NCBI GenBank assembly: GCA_033558025.1
Contig: JAUCEF010000009.1
Span: 3,100,001-3,164,000, forward strand
Source: Phytophthora sp. 'mugwort'
Taxonomy: Eukaryota > Oomycota > Peronosporomycetes > Peronosporales > Peronosporaceae
Length of the DNA: 64,000 nucleotides
Reading direction: 5' to 3'
Part shown: piece by piece, positions 1 to 9,781 of the stretch
How positions within the stretch are numbered: position 1 is the stretch's first letter
Layout of the letters: the number at the start of each line of letters is the position of its first letter
Notes under the pieces: model-generated
Told to the model about the DNA's origin: nothing
Seen by the model: the letters and a program-made list of their open reading frames with translations, nothing else
The model's database searches: none
Translations under genes and position numbers: made by a program

Positions 1-2044
1 AGCGAATGCATCGCAGAACGAGTGTCGGGTGACGAACCTCAATTGAACCGAACTGGAACATGTCGAGCCAGTTCGATGCTGCCATCATCCTGCACATGGC
101 AGACGTCGTGGTGTGCCAACACTTTGCAGAGCCCACAGTGTTAGCCAAATGGAGCAGCTCCTGCAAAGTCGGAACGTTCTCGAGCTCCGTCAGAGCATTC
201 ACTGCATGTTGTTGGGGCATTGGAAGGAGATCGACAAAAAGCTGAATACTGGCCACCCGAAACTTGCCAAGTCTAGATATGACAACAAAGTTCTTCCCTT
301 CTGGGTCGTGTACATGCAAAAGTTCAGCTTTCCACCCACGAAGGAGATTACTATGTTCGCGGAGCAAAGCAGCAGTTGTCTTGACGAGTTCTCCGCCTGC
401 ACAGCGGAGGTGGATCGTGCAGTCTTGCTCGTCATCACGAGGCTGCTCTTCCTCCTGTTGCTCGTCATCATTGTCTTGGTTGAAGACATGCCTGTCCCTA
501 GTATAGCCATCGATCTTTAGCGTTGAGCATTTGTCGCAACAGTTTAAGCAAATAGACAGCAACGAGACCGCTAGCCCTGCCTCGTCGTCCGTCTGAATTG
601 CCGTCACCAATGCATCTGCTCGAAAGTCTTGGTCTTCCAGGGCCTCGTGGATTGCTGCGTTACGCTGTGCCAGGATCTGCAATGTGAGCACAATATTCTT
701 CTGCAACAGTATGTTCGTCGAGCTCACAATAGACTGCACAGTCGCGGCAACGACACCTGACTGCCTCGCCACCTCCTCCGTTACCCAATTCAAGAGACTC
801 CGGCAGCTTGCGGCTACAGCAGCTCGGTTGGCGGATTTGGTGGCACCACTGGTCGACAAAAGTGTGCGGTAGATAATGACGCAGCCCTGCTCGATGACAG
901 CTCGCAGTATGTCAACGGGAGGCGACTGCCGGATGATTAATTCCAGGATCGTAGCTGCCATGGCTGCGATGTGCGAGGCCATGTGGTTCAGAAGCCAGGA
1001 GATTGAGATGAGGATGCCAGACAGACGAACCGCGCTGCTCAAAGCGCACGATGAAGCGTCATCGAGAGCAAGCAGAGTGCCAAGCAAGCTCAAGGCCGGG
1101 TATTGAATGTTTGTGTCCGAGCTCGCGATTCCGAGGGTGCAGATCTGCATCATTGCTGCAGTGTTGTCGAAAACGGGAGACCGCGCAGCTCGGCGCATAT
1201 TCGCATCAGGACGCGCGACCGTCGCTGCTGCACCGAGCAACTCGAGGTAAATGTGCTCACATTCATGCTTTCCGCTGTGCTGTTTGTTTTCCAACTGGTT
1301 CGCACTAACTTGCACTTGAGGTTCCGAAGATATTGCCATATCACATCCATTACTACTAAGAAGCCAGGAAACATAGTGCTCCAAGGCTGCCGATCGACAG
1401 ATATGCGTCGTGATGAGGTCGCTGAAAGCATGGAGCTCCAGCGAAAGTAAACTATGCAATCCCACTGCCGCAGCTCGAGCGACTGCAGGTGTCTTTTCAG
1501 CGGTTGTCGATAGTGACAGAAGTAGATCTACCACATCCATCACCTTGGGGGCAGCATTGCCCTCATTTTCGAGTGCCGAGCCAATCTGGTCCTCACGAGA
1601 CGATGTCAACGTCACTCGGAGACATGTGACCAGGATTTGCACTAGCCGGGGTGCGACCAGATCGACCTCAATTAGCGAGTCGGTCCGTCCCGCATCTTCC
1701 GACCGAATGCCTTCCCGTTCGAGTCGCGCGTGACAGTCCACCACCTTCTCACGCAAATGCTCTCGCCACTGCGTGCGCCACACACGTCGAAGCAGTCGAT
1801 CGCTTGAATCGGAGCTTCTCGGTGCTCCGGTCGCCACGCGCTCCAATGCCGCCACGATAGCGAGGACGAGCGAGCGGTCGGACGCGAAGAGCAGCAGACC
1901 CAGACGCCGCCAGCACTTACTATCAAGTGCCAGCAGCTCCGTCGGAAGGCGCTCGGGATCGCTCGATGCCCATAGTTGCAGCAACGCGAGCTCTAGCGAA
2001 GCGTCATCTCCATTTATCAGCAAGAGCGCGTGTAGCGGCGGCAT
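1..2044 (-). CDS. Helical-repeat protein with BTB-like region, 3' end outside the window
   Basis: Reading the minus strand from the ATG at 2044-2042 gives 681 codons without a stop, running off the left edge, so the gene is incomplete. The first 500 or so residues are Leu/Ala-rich amphipathic helices like ARM/HEAT repeats. After an acidic Glu/Gln/Asp stretch (about 555-575) comes a segment resembling a BTB/POZ fold: a strand, then VKTTAALLREHSNLLRGW, then a strand pair. Proteins of this type act as scaffolds or ubiquitin-ligase adaptors; that role is inferred from the fold only. The start is the first in-frame ATG, with AT-rich non-coding DNA upstream. The many shorter ORFs on the plus strand here are its shadows. 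I do not recognise the specific family. Confidence 0.75.
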   Translation of the reverse strand, partial: MPPLHALLLINGDDASLELALLQLWASSDPERLPTELLALDSKCWRRLGLLLFASDRSLVLAIVAALERVATGAPRSSDSSDRLLRRVWRTQWREHLREKVVDCHARLEREGIRSEDAGRTDSLIEVDLVAPRLVQILVTCLRVTLTSSREDQIGSALENEGNAAPKVMDVVDLLLSLSTTAEKTPAVARAAAVGLHSLLSLELHAFSDLITTHICRSAALEHYVSWLLSSNGCDMAISSEPQVQVSANQLENKQHSGKHECEHIYLELLGAAATVARPDANMRRAARSPVFDNTAAMMQICTLGIASSDTNIQYPALSLLGTLLALDDASSCALSSAVRLSGILISISWLLNHMASHIAAMAATILELIIRQSPPVDILRAVIEQGCVIIYRTLLSTSGATKSANRAAVAASCRSLLNWVTEEVARQSGVVAATVQSIVSSTNILLQKNIVLTLQILAQRNAAIHEALEDQDFRADALVTAIQTDDEAGLAVSLLSICLNCCDKCSTLKIDGYTRDRHVFNQDNDDEQQEEEQPRDDEQDCTIHLRCAGGELVKTTAALLREHSNLLRGWKAELLHVHDPEGKNFVVISRLGKFRVASIQLFVDLLPMPQQHAVNALTELENVPTLQELLHLANTVGSAKCWHTTTSAMCRMMAASNWLDMFQFGSIEVRHPTLVLRCIR

Positions 2045-4158
2045 TGTCGAGTGGTCATTACAGCCGATGCCTGGTCGATTAGGTAACGGCCACATCGAAA
2101 TGTATTTTTGGTTGAAGTAACGTGGTTTTCGCTGCAGCAGACAGTCCTCTCGCCCGTAATACTAATATTTAAATACATACTGTATTAATACAAGTATTTA
2201 TATTTTAAAATAATACTGTACCAGTAGTTACAGTAGCTAATTGAAGTGAATTTTCTCGCCACACTAACGCGTCACGAGGAGGCGAAAGGTCCATGCCGAT
2301 CGAGATGCCGCTATGAGGCAGCAGCAGGTATTGGGGGGGGGGGGGGCTCCGAGACGCATTGGTCGTCAGCAGCGCTTCTTCGCACCCCCTCCACTGCTGA
2401 CAGTGGAGAGGTTTGAACACTGGTAGAATGCTGGTGTGCTTTACTGTAACAGAGTACAATAACGACAAGTGTACTCAGTTACAATTGTTTCCTCCATGAT
2501 TACCAAACTTCAACTACATGTACCGATAAAAAGAGCTTATAATCTTCTTGGTCGTAACGGCTGTCTGAGAGACCATATTATTACTAACAGGAATATTCAC
2601 AAACTGGAGTGGGCCAGAAAATGGTAAATTCTGGAACCGAGTGAACACTTGGCGACGTCAAGTGCAGCACCAGCTGGAGAAGTTGATGTACTGGGCGTAA
2701 ATCTGCAGCGGAGACGTGCGGCAGGCGGTTGCGTGGAGCTTCGAGAGCTGGAGCATTGTGTCTACTGATACTTTTGTTAGCTGCTGGAAGAAGACAGAGC
2801 ATATCGGCTACTACTACACGTGCGAGTACGCGGAACCGGACGAGGAAGACGGCATCACGGATAAACTAACGGCGATGATGTCACTCCTGCGTACTTGAGC
2901 TGCTGAACCGACCATAAAAGAACATTCTAGCGGGCGATCTTACGGACGAGGACTTCTGTCGAGTTGAGTTAGGTGGGCGAAGCACCGCATGAGATAGAAC
3001 ATGGCGATGTCAACAATGGGGATGAGGATAACGTGGTTGCTGCCAACCGGATGCCGACAAACATGACCACGGAAGAACTGGAAGAACGACTTCAGTGGAT
3101 GGCCCACCTCGCAGATGCGATGAGGTTGTCTTCAAGAGCTATGCAGGGGCTTCGATCGATCAGCAAGCGCTCAGAAAGGAGTTAGTATGTAAACAGGGCC
3201 GCAATCAGCAGAAGTCGCTGCTGGACGTCTTCTGCAGTTTTGTTGCAATGGAGCATTCCCACAGTTAAGTAGCTCCATATAGTTATACTTTGGTAATTAA
3301 AATAACTACGCGCTATGATTGACAAGCATGAAGTACAGGTGTACCTATTTTGGGGCTCAAGTCTGCAAATCGCAGCGGCGCACCTGCGCACCTGACCTCA
3401 TCCACCATATGTTTTATGTTGACTTGGTGTTTACAAGGTCGCAACCTGTGACTTGTTTTTTGTAAGTGAATGAGTCCGGAATCCATCAAATTCTGCCCAG
3501 AAACTGTCACCAAGAGTGGGCCCGCGCGTCACATCTTGATCGAAATCAATCCCAACTTTGAACCCTCGTCAAAGTTTTGAGTCACAGACTTGGTTTGCAT
3601 GGCAGGGCGTGGGCAAACCGATCAGCAGCGATTGCATCTCGATGGAGGCGCGGCGTCACGTGGGACTTCACCACGGCTGACACTGGCAGGATGACAGATC
3701 CGACAAATCCTCGCAGCTGGGAGGCAACGACTTCCGGCAGAGTCATGGCAACGCGAACGCAATTGGTGCTGCTGCCATTGCAGCGTTGCCTCCTGGGAAG
3801 TCCGGCCGCCGGCGCGAAGGAAAGGTATCCCTCGCATCGTCCGCACTGAACGTGTGGCGACAAGTTGTATCCACTCGCCGCGCTCGAACACCAGCCGGTT
3901 GTCCGCGACACCGAGGTGTATCCGAGCAGCTCAGATCGCTGTGTCAGCAACGCGTTCCGGCTTTGCTTTTTTCTTCAGCATCCCGCCAGAGATGGGCCAA
4001 GGGACCAGCCCAAACTCAAACTTCGCCCCCCTCTTCTTGCGGTCCACCAGAACCACCGTGTCAGTTGAAACTTTTCTTCGTAGAGCGTAAGCGGACAGAA
4101 TCCCCCTAAAAACGAATTCGCACGTTGACACAGCACAGGTTGATCCGCAGTAGGCCGA
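2045..4158. other. Intergenic region, no supported gene
   Basis: AT-rich DNA at 2160-2260 is followed by a 14-G tract (2333-2346) and then mixed sequence. Two short plus-strand ORFs at 2716-2898 and 2973-3185 (60 and 70 codons) match no family I know. The second is acidic and helical and could be an exon or a relic, but no splice partner is evident. From 3577 to 4158 several frames are open at once, as expected of GC-rich DNA, so none is called. The last few hundred bases should hold the promoter of the gene at 4159. Confidence 0.5.
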
Positions 4159-5934
4159 ATGAGCTACCCACACCGCTACATTCCACCTATCTATGTGGAC
4201 CTGAACATGCCCGCCACGCCATCCAAAGACAATGAAACACCAGCGCAGCAGCAGTCCTGCTCGCCCACTACCAACTTCACCTCGATGCTCCAGTCACGTG
4301 TCGCCTGCAGCGCGGAGTCGCGCCCGAACCGCGCCAACTCGTTGTTTCTGGACCTGCTCGAGTTCCCGCTCGCCGCGGCTGACCCCAACCCGGACGTTCT
4401 GCTCAAGTGCGAGCTTGACAGCGTGCTTGACGTGAGCAACGGGCATGATACCCCGGCCGGCACGCAACAGCGGGTTTTCCCGCTGCCAAATGGCCAGGAT
4501 GACAGCCCGGACCAAGATGTTGCCAAGATGAAGCAGAGCCAAGACCCCGAGGTGCTCGAGGAGGTCGCCGCCTTCCCCACGGCCGTGTTCACCAGCACAA
4601 CCATCTCTGCCTCGCGACCGGCCCCCACCGCCACCGAGGTGTCGGCAAGCACCGCCGTGTCATCTCTGGTGGCCCAGCGTGGCGGCCGCACGTCTCAGTT
4701 CTCGGCCAAGCAGCGCCGCGAACGACACAACGCCAACGAACGACGACGGACGAACGCTGCCAAAGACCGCATTCGTGACATGCGTGACACAGTCACGGCT
4801 CTGGAGCGCCAACGTGCTGAGCTGAGCGCTCAACGTGACGCCAAGGCCACTGCTAAAGAAGTTCTCCCGCATCGGAGGCCGCAAGAAGACGTGGTCACTC
4901 GCACACGCGTCGATGGCGAGCTGGCCTACAGCATCCCCGGCAGCTCCACGTACCTGGACCTAATCAAGTCTGTGGATGAGCTTCGTAACGAGAAACGGTA
5001 CCTTGAGGAGCAGCTTGACCAGCTGGACTCGCAGAACAGCGCCCTCCAGGCGGTGCAGGCCGAGCTGGTCATCGACACGACGTCATCAGCTAAACCCAAG
5101 AAGAGCCTCAAGCGCAAGCGTGTCGACAACGAGGTGGTGGACTCCGCCTCGGACAGCAAGCGCATGACGCTCGAGTCTTGCGAGATTGACACCCCCACAG
5201 GCGGCTATTGCATCGAGACGGAGGCCGTTCCTTCGTACCTCAAGGTCCTCTTCTCCGAGCCGATGACCAGCGACGCAGCCTTCAACTGGGTGAAGGACAG
5301 CTATGGCGACATCATGTCCCTCAAGGCCCAGCAGAAGCCCGCAGCGACTACCACCATGTCGGTTCTAGGCTGGCGTGAAGACAAGCGCCAAGTGACCAAG
5401 TCTAAGGGATTGGACGAGGAGAGTTTGCTCGAGCTGATGATGACTCAGGACTTCCCCGGCATCGTGTCGGGCGAGCTGGTGTTCAACACGTGGAACCTCC
5501 TGACTATACTGGGGTCCTTCCAGAAGATCTTCCCGCTCACGAAGGACCTGGTCGTGCTTCAAACAATCAACGACGACTGTGTGGTGGTGCGTATCGGTAT
5601 CGCCCCGGCCCGGGACGCGCCCGTTGTGCACAGCATCATGGTGCTAGCTCGCGGCCAGATCGACGGCGGGTACCTCGTAAGCATGCGCTCTGTGCCGCTG
5701 TCGGCGGGCCAGACGGCCTTCGCCGCTGGTGAGGAGGCTTACCTGCCTGTGTTGGCATGGTTCATGCTGTTGGACAAGTACGACGAGTACGCGCAGCCCG
5801 TGTGCGAGGTGATCGTAGGGGTCTCGACGCAGCACAAGTCGGAGCGCGTGCTACAGCGGTTGGCCACCGAGTTTGTCGCCGGCGTCGTGCGCTGGCAGGA
5901 GGCCGTGGGTCAGAGCAAGCGTTGGCTGCTCTAA
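4159..5934 (+). CDS. bHLH-zip-like transcription factor with C-terminal START-like domain
   Basis: A 591-residue intact ORF. Residues 1-170 are low-complexity with acidic and Ser/Thr-rich patches. At about 183-215 lies a basic region RRERHNANERRRTNAA followed by an amphipathic helix; its HNAxERxR pattern resembles the DNA-contacting face of Max-type bHLH proteins. A loop of about 40 residues leads to a second helix and a heptad-repeat coiled coil (about 255-305). KKSLKRKR (about 313-321) is a likely nuclear localisation signal. Residues 355-590 are an alpha/beta domain with the VLGWRE motif and a START-like pattern, shared with the genes at 6830 and 9782. It is inferred to be a nuclear DNA-binding regulator. 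The helix-loop-helix call is weaker than the basic-region call; a divergent bZIP is the alternative. Confidence 0.8.
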   Translation: MSYPHRYIPPIYVDLNMPATPSKDNETPAQQQSCSPTTNFTSMLQSRVACSAESRPNRANSLFLDLLEFPLAAADPNPDVLLKCELDSVLDVSNGHDTPAGTQQRVFPLPNGQDDSPDQDVAKMKQSQDPEVLEEVAAFPTAVFTSTTISASRPAPTATEVSASTAVSSLVAQRGGRTSQFSAKQRRERHNANERRRTNAAKDRIRDMRDTVTALERQRAELSAQRDAKATAKEVLPHRRPQEDVVTRTRVDGELAYSIPGSSTYLDLIKSVDELRNEKRYLEEQLDQLDSQNSALQAVQAELVIDTTSSAKPKKSLKRKRVDNEVVDSASDSKRMTLESCEIDTPTGGYCIETEAVPSYLKVLFSEPMTSDAAFNWVKDSYGDIMSLKAQQKPAATTTMSVLGWREDKRQVTKSKGLDEESLLELMMTQDFPGIVSGELVFNTWNLLTILGSFQKIFPLTKDLVVLQTINDDCVVVRIGIAPARDAPVVHSIMVLARGQIDGGYLVSMRSVPLSAGQTAFAAGEEAYLPVLAWFMLLDKYDEYAQPVCEVIVGVSTQHKSERVLQRLATEFVAGVVRWQEAVGQSKRWLL

Positions 5935-6829
5935 CGCTCGAGCACTGCTCGAAACATATTTAACAAATATCAAACAAGGTAGTAGTAATTAGTTTATCTG
6001 CGGGATGGTAGGTTGCAGCGGATAGTCGCGACCAAAGCGCGTTAGTAATAAGGTCGAAATAGCCTATGGATAATAACTACTACTACTATTTTGTACTAGT
6101 AGTAGTTTTAAAGACAATGTACTAGTATTAATAGTAACAAGTAATAGTAGCGGCGTAACGAAACACATTGCAATTTAAGGCTTGCCTTCGAAATCGAGTG
6201 ACTTCCACCTTGCGGATCCAGCTTTAACTCAATGGTCGAGCCCGCCAACCAGTTCGGACTGTACTTCCCATGCAAGCCTGCAGTGGTTGTACGAGTAAGG
6301 TGATGACGCCCTGCTGCTTGAAATCTATTTGCTACCAAGGTCAAAGCGCAGGGCGCGACAAATTAGCATTTCAGGCCAGTTTATCGCTTGCCGTGCTCCG
6401 GTTGCTGTCGTCATCGTCATCGAGATATGCCGGCCTAGCATGAAAAGGAGCCACGTTCAATCACGCTGCGCCACTGCCTCGTCCACATGAACTACTGTAG
6501 GTGCATGCGTTGAAACTGGCCGATCCGATGGCGGGATCTTCTGCTCTCGATGCAACCCCTCCGAGTTGGCTGTATTATAGTATCATATTAGTGATTCATG
6601 CAGCTTGTATGTATGTACTATATGTGCAAAATGAGAGAGCGGCTTGCCGTCTTAAACGGGTATACTGTATACAATATCACGTCTGGATACGGCGGAGCTG
6701 CTCCGCCGTTGCCCGAGCCAATTATTTAAAAGGGTTGCCGTATCACATTCCATTGAGCGCTAAATATATACACTTCCACCAAAATCGTCACAGACATCCT
6801 GGCCGCACACCGCCTCGGAACACACATGC
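5935..6829. other. Intergenic region between convergent regulator genes
   Basis: This holds the 3' flanks of the two regulators. It contains AT-rich low-complexity runs of tac/tag triplets (6070-6150) and a perfect hairpin with 10-nt arms and a 1-nt loop at 6689-6709. No convincing coding frame was seen. Confidence 0.5.
6689..6709. repeat. GC-rich perfect hairpin
   Basis: Ten-base arms (acggcggagc and its reverse complement) are separated by one base. It sits about 140 bp beyond the stop codon of the minus-strand gene ending at 6830, so it could form a hairpin in its 3' UTR or mark a small element. No function can be assigned from sequence. Confidence 0.5.
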
Positions 6830-8056
6830 CTACCATCGCAGCAGTCCCTGAGACCCAGCCCCCCGGCTTTCCATGCGCAGAGCCATCTCTAATATTTCAA
6901 TTGACCACCACCCCGTACTCGCGAGTGCTGTGCCTTCGATCTCTCCGCCGAAAGTCTGTTTACAGTCGTTAAGCTGCTCTCCCGTGTACTCGTAGAAGCT
7001 CCACACAAACACATCCAGCCATAAATTCTCTTTATGCGGCTCCACCTTCCGGCGTCCGCGACGGACAGGTGCCGTGCAGTCTCCGTCGTGCTGAAGATAG
7101 GTCTTCGGATCTAGGTTGCGAAGAATCACCATACATCCGTCCACCCCGAGGTCCACGCGCATGGCCAAGATGAACGCTCGGATTCGAACGTCGGTGTCTT
7201 CGCGCTCCAGCGTGTAGTAGTAGATGACCGCGTCTTCGTTCAGTCGCTGCACAACATGGAAGTGCACCTTTGCATCCCGCGGGCGCATGATCACAATGGG
7301 CTCTGGCAGCGACAAGATCTCCCAGATATTCCTCGCCATCATGTCTGTCGCCCGGCCATGGAAAGTCTTCTCGAGTGAGAACATAAGTTTATTCTGGCGC
7401 AGCACATGTCGATCTCGCCAGCCCAACACGCTGGTTCCCGTAGAGAAGCAGGTCTCGCTCTCCCGGAACACCTTGATCTCTAGATACGACCTCCGTGCGA
7501 TCTCCGCGCACTGGTCCTGTGTAAGCGGGTTCACCTTTAGCACGGGGTTCCTCCGCTTCTGTTCCTGCTCCTGCTCAGATAGTAACAGAGTCTTCGTCTG
7601 GATGGCCGCCAGCTGCTTGATCTGCCTCTCCATCTCCAAGTAGTTGGCTGACAGCCGCTTAAGCTCTTCGTTCTCCTTGGTCAACGCGCTCTTCACCTGA
7701 GCAAGCTGTACGTACGCGCGGTGGACAGCGCTACTGGGTGCCGGCACGGCGTCCACAATTGTCGGCTGCGCGTCTTGCTGATTGTGTACAGCCAGTAGCT
7801 GCTCGTACGTCGCCTCCAAGACGACCATATCGCGCTGAAGATCATTCAGCAGGTTCTAACAGAGAGAGAAAGAAAGAGAGTCGCAATCAGCCACTTGGGG
7901 TATAGGAGTTATTTAACGCTGCTGTGGACCCGCTCACACCCGCTTCTCGTAGTACAGGCGCTTGGCGCGAAGGCGGCTTTTCGTGCGCTGATCTGCGGCG
8001 ACCAGAACCTCCTCCATGTCATTGGTCAGGTCGCTGGTCAGGTCTGGGAGCTCCAT
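6830..8056 (-). CDS. bZIP-like/START-like regulator, two exons
   Basis: The exons are 8056-7940 and 7855-6830, with an 84-bp GT-AG intron (7939-7856, GTGTGAG...TGTTAG). They give 380 residues in frame. Starting at the later ATG (7828) would lose the N-terminal basic helix. Residues 26-40 are basic (RTKSRLRAKRLYYEKR) and lead straight into a leucine-rich coiled coil to about residue 130. This is the bZIP-like arrangement seen in many oomycete START-like proteins. Residues 140-375 form the START-like domain, with VLGWRD near its start, as in the gene at 4159. It is inferred to be a DNA-binding regulator with a ligand- or protein-binding C-terminus. It points away from the gene at 9782 and converges on the one at 4159. 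Confidence 0.78.
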
Positions 8057-9781
8057 CGGTTTCTGCTATCTGAACAGTTCTTCCCCCTGAATAGTAATAT
8101 ACGGAGCGACGTTTTTTTCGGGTGCAGCTACAGTACAGTATACATGTGTAATACAGTACACTGTACACTGGGGCTGACGACCACCAAACAGCCGGTGCAC
8201 ATTATCAAATCAATATGAATCGACTGTCTCATTTTGGCAATGCAGATCTTTCTAATACACATTGTGAACCGAATACAGTACGAGTATATCCGGATACTAA
8301 CTTTACTGTGTGCGTTTATGTAGTTTAAGCAAAGTTGAGCTTCTAAATATATCAACTGTACTTTATACTATTAAAAGGCAGTATAATACATGTACCATAC
8401 TGTATGTCCAATAATGAAGCATCGAGCAAGAAACTTTTATCACGGCCCGAGCAAGTCTAATCGATAGCCGCACAATTTGCCAGAAAAGTTGGACTTTATA
8501 ACGCTCTTCACATCTAAAGCGCCCGCTTGCACCGATCGTTTCTCTCCACCCCGAACAGCAACACATTACAGTGTGTTGTACGCAATAAGGCCAGGCGTTT
8601 CCCACAAACGATAATCCCCATCGCCGCAATGGTATTAACATGTACATGGTATTATTAGTATGGGCTGTGGGACTCTCCAAAAATAATCATTCCAGTTGCA
8701 TATTCCGTGGAATATGCAATTTGCAGAAAACCTGTAACCACCAAGTCGCGGATCTTTGCTAAGAGCAGGTATTACCCAACGAGCAAGGTGCGTCTGCCAA
8801 ATGACCAAGTCTCGTTGCCTGGTTTCACTTTTTTTACCAGAGGAGCATCACTCAGTAGACAAACAACCAGGAATTGATGCCTTTTGCACAGTCAGCGCGA
8901 CAAATTGTAAAAAATTAACCCGATACAAGATTTTTTTGAGATTTAACACGCTCCGATATTTCTTATATCTCAGAATCTTAGTCAGATCGGGTTAATTAGA
9001 CTTTGTCTCGACTAAATTAGTTAAACTAGAATAATTTGCTCGCGACAAAGTGTAATTAACCCGATTTTTTACGGATCCACCCCAAGTGCCGCACTGCCGA
9101 GCCGTGCAATATCTTTTAATATTTTATATATTAAAATATAATGAACGCCACGGCACTTGGCAACCTTAAAAGGTGTATAATACATGTACCAAACTAGCAA
9201 TATGAAATGCTGACCCCGGAGGTAACTAGCAAGGGTTGTTGCTCGCGTCGTCGTGACATTCGAAGCATGCAAGGTTCCTTGAACTGACGCAATCTGACGA
9301 AGCACGTGCGGCGTGCCACGGTGCTCTGGTCGCAACTCCAGTATGGAGTACACTGGGGATGATGAGGGCCTGATATTAACGCCGTGATTGTCAAGCATCT
9401 TTGATGTCCACTCAAGCAAGCAAGCGCGCGATAGAGCGTTTCCTCGCTGAGGCTTTTGCGTTGTCTAGCTGACCCCCCCACACCACACCACACCACGCTA
9501 CACCGGATAATTCTATTCTAATGACAAGTAGGAGCCCTCTATTAGTAGTACAACGAGCGCTAGACAAAAAAATGCTAGCTCGTGTATATGTTTGTCGTTA
9601 CCGTACTAGGAATAAATTAGCGAGTACCCTGGTTGGGGTAGGTGTTGTTGTTGCTTTCCGCTGCTGCTGTTGAGGCTTGTTGCACATCGAACGCATTCGT
9701 TCCTTCTTCTTCTTCTTCACATCTCACACACTCATTGCACACATGTCCCTCGATCACGAGGGTGACTGGCTGGCGGCGTCT
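8057..9781. other. Intergenic AT-rich region
   Basis: No gene is supported. The region is rich in short palindromic words such as tacagtac, gtacatgtac and gtatac (8130-8180, 8380-8400, 9170-9190) and carries a threefold repeat at 8895-9065. A 20-bp run of CA-type repeats (cacacca) lies near 9478-9500 and TTC triplets near 9705-9718. Confidence 0.5.
8895..9065. repeat. Direct and inverted copies of a ~25-bp motif (possible MITE relic)
   Basis: The motif gcgacaaa..gtaattaacccgat occurs three times. It is forward at 8895-8924 with extra A bases, reverse-complemented at 8986-9010, and forward again at 9041-9065. Copies one and two could be the terminal inverted repeats of a ~115-bp miniature element. 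The third copy would be a partial tandem duplication or a second element end. Confidence 0.5.

Noticed and set aside
2973..3185. 70-residue ORF considered as an RXLR or other secreted effector
   Set aside because: No signal peptide, no RXLR-dEER motif; acidic helical sequence without support.
3577..4173. Several overlapping ORFs of 67-122 codons
   Set aside because: Open in both strands and several frames at once, as GC-rich DNA often is; no domain, signal peptide or splice partner seen.
4191..4691. 166-codon minus-strand ORF
   Set aside because: Antisense to the Ser/Thr-rich N-terminus of the bHLH-like gene; composition explained by that gene.
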